A model generated the notes under the pieces. That model was not told the DNA's origin. It saw only the letters and a list, made by a program, of their open reading frames with translations, and ran no database searches. Below are positions 56,847 to 64,000 of a stretch of 64,000 nucleotides of DNA, piece by piece; position 1 is the first letter of the stretch, and each line of letters starts with the position of its first letter. Source of the stretch: an uncultured Limosilactobacillus sp. (GTDB lineage: Bacteria; Bacillota; Bacilli; Lactobacillales; Lactobacillaceae); the NCBI GenBank assembly GCA_944327195.1, contig CALVGV010000004.1:1-64000 (forward strand). Reading direction: 5' to 3'. Both the position numbers and the translations under genes were made by a program.

Positions 56847-57953
56847 CTAGCTCTCGCTGGTCGTGCTTGAACTGCCCGAACTGCTGCCGCTACTCTTGGA
56901 CGAGGACAGCGACTGAACGACCGCCTTGGTGCTCGTGCTATTCGCGCTGGCGTTGGTACTCATGCTGTTTGAACTCGAACTGCCCGAGTTGTTGCTCGAG
57001 GACGAGTTATTCGACGAGGAGCTGGTCGAGCTACCCGAGTTGTTGCTCGAGCTCGTGTTGTTGTTCGTGCTCGTTGACGTTGACGAGGACGACTTGTTGC
57101 TCGTCGTGCTGCTCGAGTTCGTGCTGGTGGACGAGTGGCTCGAACTGGAGTTGGCAGTGGTCGACGAGGACTTGCTGCTGGTCGAGTTGTTGCTGGAGTT
57201 CGACCCGGTGGTTGACGTTTGGTAGGTCTCCTGGGTGTCGCTATCGGTCGAAGTCGTCGACGAAGAGGACTTCTTCTTGGACTTCGACTTCTTCTTCGAG
57301 CTCGACGAGGACTTCTTCTTGGAAGAGGACGACGACTTCGACTTCTTCGACGACGAGGAGGAGCTCGAGGCCGATTCAACCGTCGAGGACGAGCTGGTGC
57401 TGATCGGGTTTTGCTGCTTGATCAAAAAGATGATGAAGAAGACCACCAGGGCGGCCACCGCCACCCCGAGGACCGTCTTGTAGATCCGGTGCTTGTTCTT
57501 CTTCCCCTGCGGCCCCTTCTTGCCACTAAGGGACGGCAGGCTGAAGTTGAAGCGCCGCTTCTTGGTCGTTGGGGCGGCGTGGATCCCCTGACGCAGACTC
57601 AACCCCTTCTTGCTCTCGTCCTGGCTAATTGCCGGTTGGGGGGCGCTGGTGGTCTGCTTTGGCGCCGAGTGAAGGCCGCGGCGGAGGCCGAAGCCCTTGC
57701 CGCCCTTGCTTTCCTTGCTTGCCGCCGGCCGGTTCGCCGCCGGACCGAAGGAGTTGGTGTGCTCGGCCTGCTGGCTCTGGCGGAGGGCCGCCCGGCCACT
57801 GGTTGGGGCGGCCGCCGACTTGGCCGGCCGCTTGAAGAGGTCCTTGAAGGCCCCACCGAGCGACTGCTTGTCCTTTTGGCGGGCCCGCTTGTGCTCGGCA
57901 CTGTCGTAAAGATCAACCCGGCTGCGGCCGGTTTTCTTATCTTGATCGTTCAT
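56847..57953 (-). CDS. Single-pass membrane protein with long Ser/Thr/Asn-rich extracellular tail
   Basis: A 368-residue protein. The N-terminal cytoplasmic half (about 1-150) is basic and carries two related LRRG(L)HSAPK-like and LRQGIHAAPTTKK segments. One membrane helix follows (about 157-178, VLGVAVAALVVFFIIFLI). The tail of about 185 residues is almost entirely Ser, Lys, Thr, Asn. There is no LPxTG or catalytic domain. The start is the ATG at 57953 with GGAAAGGGG upstream. It may be a wall-spanning or glycosylated stalk; function is unknown. Confidence 0.75.
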   Translation of the reverse strand: MNDQDKKTGRSRVDLYDSAEHKRARQKDKQSLGGAFKDLFKRPAKSAAAPTSGRAALRQSQQAEHTNSFGPAANRPAASKESKGGKGFGLRRGLHSAPKQTTSAPQPAISQDESKKGLSLRQGIHAAPTTKKRRFNFSLPSLSGKKGPQGKKNKHRIYKTVLGVAVAALVVFFIIFLIKQQNPISTSSSSTVESASSSSSSSKKSKSSSSSKKKSSSSSKKKSKSKKKSSSSTTSTDSDTQETYQTSTTGSNSSNNSTSSKSSSTTANSSSSHSSTSTNSSSTTSNKSSSSTSTSTNNNTSSSNNSGSSTSSSSNNSSSSNNSGSSSSNSMSTNASANSTSTKAVVQSLSSSKSSGSSSGSSSTTSES

Positions 57954-58194
57954 TGTGAAATCACCCCTTTCCGGTGGGTTATTAGCCATAGTATACCATT
58001 TTCTGATTAACCGGGGGAACTAGCATGGCGAACGACCCGACCGGAATCCTTATTCGTCTTTTGACCTTACCCAAGGGACGTGAAGAATCTGCGAAGAAAG
58101 GCTTGAAAGTTGGGAAAGGTGGCGAAAACGATGTAAATTGGCCGCTTTGGCTGCCCCTCTGCCCCGGTTCGCCGCAAAAATTCATCCGGGGGAA

Positions 58195-58223
58195 TTGACA
58201 CGCCCGGCCATTCTTGCTAGAAT
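58195..58223 (+). promoter_or_regulatory. Consensus promoter of the GNAT gene
   Basis: TTGACA (58195-58200) and TAGAAT (58218-58223) are separated by 17 bp. The transcript would start near 58230 and have a 130-base leader. Confidence 0.8.
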
Positions 58224-58229
58224 CAAGGC

Positions 58230-58350
58230 GATTTGAATAAGCCGCTGGTTTCACCCCCGGATGAGCCAGCATGAAGGCACCATCAATCCTCCACTAGGGC
58301 CCGCTAGATTTAGCGTGCGGAGGGTTGGTGGTGCCTTTTGTCATAAAGGA
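58230..58350 (+). promoter_or_regulatory. Structured leader with terminator-like hairpin before the GNAT gene
   Basis: The leader has a first hairpin (GCTGGTTTCA/TGAGCCAGC, about 58241-58271). A long stem follows, with GGCACCATCAATCCTCC (58276-58292) pairing with GGAGGGTTGGTGGTGCC (58319-58335), an inner CGCTA/TAGCG pair, and TTTTGT directly after. This ends just before the ribosome binding site AAAGGAGG. The layout is that of a transcription attenuator or riboswitch. It does not match the T-box core or another class I know. The rest of the gap 57954-58194 holds no supported ORF. Confidence 0.6.
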
Positions 58351-58360
58351 GGAATTTTAG

Positions 58361-58798
58361 ATGCAAGTAACGGTAAAGAAGCTCACTGAACTGACGACCA
58401 CCGAATTCTACCGGCTGGCCAAGGAACGGGTGAAGGTCTTCGTGGTCGAGCAAACCTGCTACTACCAGGAAATTGACGACCAGGACGAGACGGCCTACCA
58501 CCTGCAGTTGCTGACCGACGACGGCCAGCTGGCCGGCTACACCCGGATCATGGAAACCAAGGCCGGGGCCACCTTCGGCCGGGTACTGGTGCCGATGGCG
58601 ATGCGCAAGCACGGCTACGGCCGCCAGCTGGTTGCCGAAACGATTGCCAAGACCAAGCAATTATTTCCCGGGAAAACAATCGAAATCGAGGCGCAAAACT
58701 ACCTGCGCGACTTCTACGCCAGCTTCGGCTTCACCCCGGTGTCGGACGTCTTCGACCTCGACGGGATTCCCCACGTTAAGATGGTGCTGAAGGACTAG
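58361..58798 (+). CDS. GNAT-family N-acetyltransferase (ElaA-like)
   Basis: A 145-residue GNAT protein of the ElaA type. The early segment RLAKERVKVFVVEQTCYYQEIDDQDE is typical of ElaA. The acetyl-CoA loop reads VLVPMAMRKHGYGRQLV, and the last strands EIEAQNYLRDFYASFGF close the fold. The acceptor is unknown. The coding sequence contains a Noc-type palindrome at 58664-58675. Expression is probably controlled by the structured leader. Confidence 0.87.
   Translation: MQVTVKKLTELTTTEFYRLAKERVKVFVVEQTCYYQEIDDQDETAYHLQLLTDDGQLAGYTRIMETKAGATFGRVLVPMAMRKHGYGRQLVAETIAKTKQLFPGKTIEIEAQNYLRDFYASFGFTPVSDVFDLDGIPHVKMVLKD
58663..58676. promoter_or_regulatory. Noc-type binding site (NBS), copy 4, inside the GNAT gene
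   Basis: ATTTCCCGGGAAAA has the 12-bp core TTTCCCGGGAAA and matches the 14-bp Noc site at 13 positions. It is read in frame as TTA TTT CCC GGG AAA, codons that are unusual beside the CTG/TTC/CCG/GGC/AAG bias of neighbouring sequence. Confidence 0.65.
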
Positions 58799-58815
58799 CA
58801 CTCGCAACCAATCCA

Positions 58816-58848
58816 AAAAAAGTGGCCGGCAAACTGCCGGTCACTTTT
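58816..58848. terminator. Bidirectional terminator between the GNAT gene and mntH
   Basis: AAAAAGTGGCCGGC pairs with GCCGGTCACTTTT; T-runs on both strands. Confidence 0.85.
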
Positions 58849-58873
58849 CGATTAAGGAGCGAATTGTTGCAAA

Positions 58874-60460
58874 TTATTCTGCGGCCGCTTCGGCTTCCGC
58901 CTTTTCCCACGGGTGGGCGTGGTGTTCAGCGGCGAAGCGTTGGTTCCCGCGGTGGAGTTCGTAGATCGTCCACAGCAAGAGGGCCACAATGGCAATGATC
59001 GTGATCCAGGCCAGGACGTCGGCCGTCCCCTTGCTCCAGATGCCGAAGCCTTCAAAGGTGCTTGGCATGTTGTAGAGGTTGAGGAAGGTCAGCAGGAGAA
59101 CGGAAACCCAACCAAGAACCTTGGTCCAGGTGGCGTTCTTGAACTCACCCATTTCGACTTCACTGTTGGTCATCATCAGCAGCGGAACCATCGAGAACGG
59201 CAGGGCGAAGGCCAGGAAGACTTGCGAGTTTTCCATCAGCATGTTGATCGCCTGGTGTTGTTGTAGCTCGGTTTCCCCGGTGGTCATCGAAACACAGATC
59301 AGTACCGGGATGACCGAGATCAACCGGGTGATCAGGCGCCGGGCCCAGAGTGGCATCTTCATGTGAACGAACCCTTCCATGATTACCTGCCCGGTCAGGG
59401 TCCCGGTAATGGTGGAGTTTTGCCCGGAGGCCAAGAGGGCCACGGCAAAGAGGGTCGACAGAATTCCGGACTTAGCAACGGCGATCAGAACCCCGTTACT
59501 CAGCATCGAGGTGTTGTTGAGGGCGTCGTAGAGACCGAAGAAGGAGGTATCCTTCACCGCCCCGGACTTGAAGACCGCAACCCCCATGATCAGCAGGAGG
59601 GCGTTAACGAAGAAGGCGGCCGTCAGTTGGATGTTGGAGTCCCATGCGGAGAAGCGAACGGTTTGCTTGATGTCGTCAACCTTGGTGTGGTCCAACTTCC
59701 GCGTTTGCGAGATGGCGGAGTGGAGGTAGAGGTTGTGCGGCATCACAGTCGCCCCGATGATCCCCAAGGAACCACTCAGCGGGGTGATCCCCATCTTGGA
59801 TGGGCCCTTGGCAACGGCGGCCGTACTCGGGACGATGCCGGCCAAGGCGCTACCCCAGTCAGGGTCGGACAAAACAACCTGGTAAATGAAGACAAAGAGG
59901 ATAACCAGGATCAGGCAAACGACGATCGCTTCGATCTTGCGGAAACCAACCTTGGTCAGCAAGAGGAGCAGCAGGACGTCGAAGACCGTGATGAAGACGG
60001 CAATCGTCATCGGAATATTAAATAATAAGTTCAAGGCAATTGCGGCCCCAATAACTTCGGCGATATCGGTCGCCATGATTGCCAATTCGGTCATGATCCA
60101 CAGGATGATCCCTAACGCCTTCCCGGTCCGCGCCCGAATGGCCTGTGCTAAGTCCATTTGGCTGACGATCCCAAGTTTGGCTGCCATGTATTGAAGCAAC
60201 ATCGCGATCAAACTTGAAATCAGGATGGTCGTCATAAGGGTGTACTGGAATGCTTGCCCCCCGGTGATCGAAGTTGACCAGTTACCCGGGTCCATGTAAC
60301 CCACCGCTACCAGGGCACCAGGACCGGAGTAGGCAAAGAGGGTCTTCCAGAAGCCTTTGCCGTGCGGGACTTCGACCGTCCCGTTAATTTCTTCAAGGGA
60401 TTTCCCGTTTGCGTACTGAATCAGCTTGTGCTTGCGGGGTTGACTTTGTGTGCTGTCCAC
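58874..60460 (-). CDS. mntH: NRAMP-family manganese/divalent metal transporter
   Basis: A 528-residue NRAMP transporter with eleven or more helices. The metal-binding motif of helix 1 is GYMDPGNWSTSITGG, and helix 6 carries MPHNLYLHSAISQ, both as in MntH. It imports Mn2+ with protons; lactobacilli rely on manganese. Its N-terminus is a 45-residue hydrophilic extension. The start is the GTG at 60460 (VDSTQSQ) with AAAGGTGG upstream; no in-frame ATG fits. A promoter with TTGCGG and TAACCT at 17-bp spacing is likely upstream (about 60567-60539). Confidence 0.92.
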   Translation of the reverse strand: MDSTQSQPRKHKLIQYANGKSLEEINGTVEVPHGKGFWKTLFAYSGPGALVAVGYMDPGNWSTSITGGQAFQYTLMTTILISSLIAMLLQYMAAKLGIVSQMDLAQAIRARTGKALGIILWIMTELAIMATDIAEVIGAAIALNLLFNIPMTIAVFITVFDVLLLLLLTKVGFRKIEAIVVCLILVILFVFIYQVVLSDPDWGSALAGIVPSTAAVAKGPSKMGITPLSGSLGIIGATVMPHNLYLHSAISQTRKLDHTKVDDIKQTVRFSAWDSNIQLTAAFFVNALLLIMGVAVFKSGAVKDTSFFGLYDALNNTSMLSNGVLIAVAKSGILSTLFAVALLASGQNSTITGTLTGQVIMEGFVHMKMPLWARRLITRLISVIPVLICVSMTTGETELQQHQAINMLMENSQVFLAFALPFSMVPLLMMTNSEVEMGEFKNATWTKVLGWVSVLLLTFLNLYNMPSTFEGFGIWSKGTADVLAWITIIAIVALLLWTIYELHRGNQRFAAEHHAHPWEKAEAEAAAE

Positions 60461-61018
60461 GCCAAATCCACCTTTCTCTACAATGCTTTTTCTGCTTGTT
60501 CCAACAGGATGGTTAATCCTTGGGAACACCTTTGTTAGGTTAGCATAAAAAATAATGTCCCGCAATAAAAAAATGCCGATTTTCCGGCCTTGATTCCAAG
60601 CTTTTCGGGAGGATTGATGACAAAACAAGGAAGAAATCGCTTGCATGATTTTAAGAAATTTTTGCTTTTTCTCCCCGGGACGCTTCGGCGGGCCGAAAGT
60701 TCGCCGCCCGCGCGCTAAAAAATCCCCCCCGCCGCCTGGCCGAGCACTAATTTCGGTTCCCTAGTCCGTAAACTTCTTCCTATAGACTTACGCGTGCGTC
60801 ACCAGTCTCCCGGCGGCGCGCTTGCAAAAAAGCGATTATGAATGATTAATCACAATCATTTTCGTCCCCGCAAGTGGCGGTAATCACGGCAATCAAAATT
60901 GGCCAAGGGCGCCAGACGGGCAAAAAATTCTATGACAAGCGGTTGACATAAAGAATGTGAACAGTTATACTAACAATCGTCAAATGATAGTTTTCACAAG
61001 TAAGCGAGGTATTCAACT
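60461..61018. other. 558-base intergenic region between mntH and the alcohol dehydrogenase gene
   Basis: Holds the mntH leader and promoter on the left and the dehydrogenase promoter on the right. In between, AATGATT (60841-60847) and AATCATT (60854-60860) form an inverted repeat about 85 bases upstream of the dehydrogenase -35; this could be an operator. No ORF or RNA gene was recognised. Confidence 0.5.
60943..60971 (+). promoter_or_regulatory. Strong promoter of the alcohol dehydrogenase gene
   Basis: TTGACA (60943-60948) and TATACT (60966-60971) are 17 bp apart. Confidence 0.82.
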
Positions 61019-62029
61019 ATGAAGGCACTTGTATTGCAAGGGATCAAAGATTTAGCTGTTCAAGACTACGATGTTCCGGAAATCAAGCCGGACGAAGTGC
61101 TGGTGCACACCGCCTTCGCCGGGATCTGTGGGACTGACAAGGCCCTCTACGCCGGCCTGCCGGGTTCCGCTTCCGCCGTTCCGCCGATCGTGCTCGGCCA
61201 CGAAAACTCCGGGGTGGTTGCCAAGGTTGGTTCCGCCGTTACCAACGTTAAGGTTGGCGACCGGGTAACCGTTGACCCGAACATCTACTGTGGCCAATGC
61301 CAATACTGCCGGACCCAACGCCCGGAACTGTGTGAACACCTCGACGCCGTTGGGGTTACCCGCGACGGGGGCTTTGCGGAATACTTCACCGCTCCGGCCA
61401 AGGTCGTTTACCCAATCCCGGCCAACGTTTCCCTCAAGGCGGCTGCCGTAATCGAACCAATCTCCTGCGCAATGCACGGGGTTGACCTGCTCGAAACCCA
61501 CCCGTACCAAAAGGCCCTCGTGCTCGGGGACGGCTTCGAAGGCCAACTCTTCGCCCAAATCCTCAAGGCCCGCGGGATCCACGAAGTGACCCTGGCCGGC
61601 CGCTCCGACGAAAAGCTGGCTAACAACCGCGAACACTTCGGGGTAAAGACGATCAACACCACCAAGGAAGACCTGCCGGAAGCCGCCTTCGACATCGTGG
61701 TTGAAGCCGTTGGGACCCCGGCCACCCAAGAACAAGCCCTGGCCGCTGCCGCTCGCGGGGCCCAAGTGCTGATGTTCGGGGTTGGGAACCCGGACGACAA
61801 GTTCTCGGTTAACACCTACGACGTCTTCCAAAAGCAACTGAAGATCCAAGGGGCCTTCATCAACCCGTACACCTTCGAAGACTCGATTGCTCTCCTGGCC
61901 TCTGGCAAGGTTGACCCGCTGCCGCTCTTCTCCCACGAACTGGACCTCGACGGCGTAGAAGACTTCGTTGCCGGCAAGCTGGGCAAGGTTTCCAAGGCGA
62001 TCGTTAAGGTCGGCGGCGAAGAAGCCTAA
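61019..62029 (+). CDS. Zinc-dependent medium-chain alcohol/polyol dehydrogenase
   Basis: A 336-residue MDR dehydrogenase. The catalytic zinc site is formed by GICGTDK (Cys37) and GHENSG. The structural zinc lobe reads [15 protein letters not shown]. The nucleotide-binding domain has [19 protein letters not shown], whose Gly pattern departs slightly from GxGxxG. It resembles sorbitol, threonine or galactitol-phosphate dehydrogenases; substrate is not certain. Codons are biased towards GTT, CAA and GAA, unlike neighbours, which suggests high expression or different origin. A strong promoter precedes and a terminator follows. Confidence 0.87.
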   Translation: MKALVLQGIKDLAVQDYDVPEIKPDEVLVHTAFAGICGTDKALYAGLPGSASAVPPIVLGHENSGVVAKVGSAVTNVKVGDRVTVDPNIYCGQCQYCRTQRPELCEHLDAVGVTRDGGFAEYFTAPAKVVYPIPANVSLKAAAVIEPISCAMHGVDLLETHPYQKALVLGDGFEGQLFAQILKARGIHEVTLAGRSDEKLANNREHFGVKTINTTKEDLPEAAFDIVVEAVGTPATQEQALAAAARGAQVLMFGVGNPDDKFSVNTYDVFQKQLKIQGAFINPYTFEDSIALLASGKVDPLPLFSHELDLDGVEDFVAGKLGKVSKAIVKVGGEEA

Positions 62030-62050
62030 GCAAACTCACCATTTAAAATC

Positions 62051-62081
62051 AAAAAGTTGGGCCCAGGCCCAACTTTTTTTG
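62051..62081 (+). terminator. Terminator of the alcohol dehydrogenase gene
   Basis: AAAAAGTTGGGCC and GGCCCAACTTTTTTT form a perfect stem with a minimal loop. Confidence 0.9.
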
Positions 62082-62091
62082 TGCCCTTTAG

Positions 62092-62141
62092 TTGACACCG
62101 TGTCACCAAGAGGGTATATTGACCTTGTTGACGCGGTGTCA
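62092..62141 (+). promoter_or_regulatory. Promoter with twin HrtR-type operators
   Basis: TTGACA (62092-62097) and TATATT (62115-62120) are 17 bp apart. Operator 1 TGACACCGTGTCA (62093-62105) is a perfect 6-1-6 inverted repeat on the -35. Operator 2 TGACGCGGTGTCA (62129-62141) follows the -10 and lies 36 bp downstream of operator 1. The 6-1-6 TGACAC/GTGTCA layout is that of the Lactococcus HrtR operator. Confidence 0.85.
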
Positions 62142-62171
62142 CCACGCCGCCCGCGAAGAAGGGAGAAAATT

Positions 62172-62714
62172 ATGCCGAGTCAAACCTTTTTAAACCTCAA
62201 TCCGGACAAGCAGGCCCGCATCCAGGCCGCCCTTTTGACCGAGTTTAGCCACCACCCGCTGGCCAAGGCCCAGGTGGCGCGGATCGTCAAGGAGGCCCAG
62301 ATCGCCCGCGGTGCCTTTTACAAGTACTTCGCCGACCTGACCGACGCCTACCAGTACCTCTGGGGCCAGGTCCTCCACCAGATCCACTCCAAGGACGAAC
62401 TGCGCGGCCAACTCAAGCGCCAACCAGCCGACTACGCCAACCAGGTTCGCCAGTTCCTGACCACCGGCGAGGAGCAGGGCCTGCGCGACCTACTCCGCCT
62501 CCACTACACGGTCAACGAGGCCCAGCTGGACCGGCCGGCCCCGGTGGTTCCGGGAATGCGCTTTGACGCCACCACCTGGGCGGTGATGACCCTGACCCAC
62601 CAGGCAATGCGCGAGTGCCTGGCCGACGCCGACCGCCAAGAAGAAGTCCTCGGTCGCCTGGAAGCGGCCCTGACGGCACTGATGAAAGGAGCCCCCGATG
62701 TTTCTGGCAATTAG
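62172..62714 (+). CDS. hrtR: HrtR-like TetR-family haem sensor
   Basis: A 180-residue TetR-type regulator with helix-turn-helix AKAQVARIVKEAQIARGAFYKYFADLTDAYQY (about 31-62). His72 in VLHQIHSKDE and His143 in TLTHQAMREC fall where Lactococcus HrtR has its haem-ligating histidines (His72 and His149). Haem binding would release it from the twin operators. It overlaps the permease gene by 17 bp. The ATG at 62172 follows GGGAG. Identity rests on operator, gene order and these histidines together. Confidence 0.82.
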   Translation: MPSQTFLNLNPDKQARIQAALLTEFSHHPLAKAQVARIVKEAQIARGAFYKYFADLTDAYQYLWGQVLHQIHSKDELRGQLKRQPADYANQVRQFLTTGEEQGLRDLLRLHYTVNEAQLDRPAPVVPGMRFDATTWAVMTLTHQAMRECLADADRQEEVLGRLEAALTALMKGAPDVSGN

Positions 62715-63747
62715 GGAAATCCGTCATTCCAAACTCCACTCCGGCCTGATCGTGGCGATCATCGCCCTGGTCGGCTACCTGATCTTCATGCTGCTGGGCC
62801 TGATGCTGGGGCTGGCCAAGGAAAACACCGCCGCCATCGAGCAGTGGCACACCCAAACGGTGGTCCTGAGCAAGGGGGCCAACCTCAGCCTCAGCCAGTC
62901 GCTGATCAAGCAGGCCGACCTGCCGACCCTGAAGAAGGGCGACTCGCTGGTTGGCCAGAGCCCGGTCGTGATCTCAGCCACCGGCAAGCACGCCCACAAG
63001 CAGAGCGCCCAGCTGATCGGCCTCAAGCAAAGCCAGCCGCTGGCCAAGACGGTGGTCATCACCAGCGGCCACCGGAGCCGGAACGCCAACCAGCTCGTCT
63101 TGAGCACCAACCTCCAGGCCAAGGGCTACCGCCTGAGCGACAAGGTCCGCTTCGCCGGTAGCACGAAAACCTACACGGTGGTCGGCTTCGCCAGCGGGGC
63201 GATGCTGAACATGACCCCGGTGATCTACGGCGACCTCAGCGCCTGGCAGGGCCTGAAGGGCAACCAGTTTGCCGCCAGCGCCATCTTCTCCACCCGCAAG
63301 TTCAGCCTCACCACCGCCAGCCTGAAGGCCTACCCGGTCAACCGCTTCGTCGCCAAGCTGCCGGGCTACGCGGCCCAAAACAAGACCTTCGCGATGATGA
63401 TCGCCTTTCTGATGGTGATTGCGATGGTGATCATCGCCGTCTTCCTGACGATTTTGACGATGCAAAAGTTGCCGGCCTACGCCGTGTTGCGCGCCCAGGG
63501 AATCACCGCGGCCACCCTGAGTCGGGCCGCGGTTGCCCAGGCCTTTCTGTTGATGGGGATCGGCAGTCTGCTTAGCCTCGGGGTGACCTTCCTGACCACC
63601 CTGGCCCTGCCGACGACGATGCCCTTCCTCTTCTCCTGGCCGCTGGCGCTGGCGATCAGCGCCGGCCTGATTGTCCTCGGGATGGTGAGCGCCCTCGTGC
63701 CGGTGCGGCTGATCCGCCGGCTTCAACCACTGGACGCGATGAGTTAG
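62698..63747 (+). CDS. hrtB: HrtB-like haem efflux permease (FtsX/MacB type)
   Basis: A 349-residue ABC permease: one N-terminal helix (about 16-40), an extracytoplasmic domain of about 170 residues and three C-terminal helices (about 232-255, 280-305, 312-335), the FtsX/MacB layout. The segment LTMQKLPAYAVLRAQGITAATLSRAAVAQA is the coupling region. Size and its place between a TetR gene and an ABC ATPase gene match HrtB of Lactococcus and Staphylococcus, which expels excess haem from the membrane. Confidence 0.83.
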   Translation: MFLAIREIRHSKLHSGLIVAIIALVGYLIFMLLGLMLGLAKENTAAIEQWHTQTVVLSKGANLSLSQSLIKQADLPTLKKGDSLVGQSPVVISATGKHAHKQSAQLIGLKQSQPLAKTVVITSGHRSRNANQLVLSTNLQAKGYRLSDKVRFAGSTKTYTVVGFASGAMLNMTPVIYGDLSAWQGLKGNQFAASAIFSTRKFSLTTASLKAYPVNRFVAKLPGYAAQNKTFAMMIAFLMVIAMVIIAVFLTILTMQKLPAYAVLRAQGITAATLSRAAVAQAFLLMGIGSLLSLGVTFLTTLALPTTMPFLFSWPLALAISAGLIVLGMVSALVPVRLIRRLQPLDAMS

Positions 63748-63759
63748 GAGGAAAGATAA

Positions 63760-64000
63760 ATGGAAGCAATTGAACTTCATCGGGTCGGCAAGGTCTACGG
63801 CAAGGGGGTCAGCAAGGTGACCGCCCTGCACGACGTCTCCTTTTCCGCCCCGGCCGGCCAGCTCAGCCTGGTGGTCGGCCCCTCCGGGTCGGGCAAGAGC
63901 ACCTTTTTGACGATCGCCGGCGGTCTGCAGACGCCGACCAGCGGCCAGGTGCTGATTGATGGCCACGACCCGGCCACGATGACCGCCAAGCAACGCGACC
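63760..64000 (+). CDS. hrtA: HrtA-like ABC ATPase (truncated by the right edge)
   Basis: The first 80 residues of an ABC ATPase of the LolD/MacB/HrtA group are present. Walker A reads GPSGSGKS (about residues 47-54), after a VYGKGVSKVTALHDVSF segment typical of the group. AGGAGGAAAG precedes the ATG. It would energise HrtB. The signature and Walker B motifs lie beyond the window. Confidence 0.82.
   Translation, partial: MEAIELHRVGKVYGKGVSKVTALHDVSFSAPAGQLSLVVGPSGSGKSTFLTIAGGLQTPTSGQVLIDGHDPATMTAKQRD

Overview
The window reads as chromosomal DNA of a Gram-positive lactic acid bacterium of the family Lactobacillaceae. Evidence: a dltXABCD operon, T-box leaders on serS and thrS, SbcCD, a C69 dipeptidase, short intergenic spaces with strong purine-rich ribosome binding sites, and sigma-A type promoters. 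Third codon positions are overwhelmingly G or C, so this is an unusually G+C-rich lactobacillus. I cannot name the species. No rRNA, tRNA, IS transposase, prophage or CRISPR array was seen.

Layout. 1-6866: haem/iron acquisition locus, with a divergent NEAT-domain surface protein (cut by the left edge) and an operon of two NEAT proteins, a substrate-binding protein, a permease and an ATPase. 6885-11735: a TetR regulator divergent from a four-gene acyltransferase-GT8-GT8-acyltransferase cassette, then a second TetR gene. 11815-15256: ABC-2 exporter with its own TetR, controlled by a consensus promoter carrying two inverted-repeat operators, plus a paralogous TetR. 15348-22732: TIM-barrel isomerase-like protein, an AAA/DUF4143 ATPase, ptsI (without ptsH), an organophosphate antiporter under a cre-like site, and an EamA transporter. 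22888-25691: acyltransferase-3, AMP-dependent ligase and a tiny membrane ORF. 26029-32082: HAD phosphatase with GntR regulator, YbaK, a HELSH-motif membrane protein, PepD-type dipeptidase, DUF1659/DUF2922 pair and an orphan RelB/DinJ antitoxin. 32190-42540: gltX, fetAB with a PerR-type box, MFS, serS with T-box, sbcDC. 42809-47327: dlt operon. 47389-54140: CMD-cupin protein, flavodoxin, RNA uracil methyltransferase, Y-family polymerase, signal peptidase I, then an AT-richer pocket with an immunity-like gene. 54723-60460: thrS with T-box, Ser-rich membrane protein, GNAT with a structured leader, mntH. 61019 to the right edge: zinc alcohol dehydrogenase and an hrtRBA-like haem sensing/efflux operon, cut in hrtA.

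How it fits together. The left edge imports haem or iron through NEAT proteins and an Isd/Fhu-type ABC importer. The right edge senses and exports haem (HrtR, HrtB, HrtA). FetAB with a PerR-type box and MntH add iron and manganese handling. Much of the rest modifies the envelope (dlt, GT8/acyltransferase cassette, acyltransferase-3 module) or exports compounds under TetR control.

The most notable signals are: (1) four copies of a palindrome identical or nearly identical to the Noc nucleoid-occlusion binding site, two of them inside genes in locally atypical codons; (2) a dispersed intergenic repeat, four copies in both orientations, whose internal hairpins show compensatory base changes; (3) a threonyl-tRNA synthetase lacking most of the TGS domain and all four editing-site residues; (4) NEAT domains in which a conserved M-x-E-T replaces the usual haem-ligating YxxxY; and (5) the acyltransferase-GT8-GT8-acyltransferase cassette.
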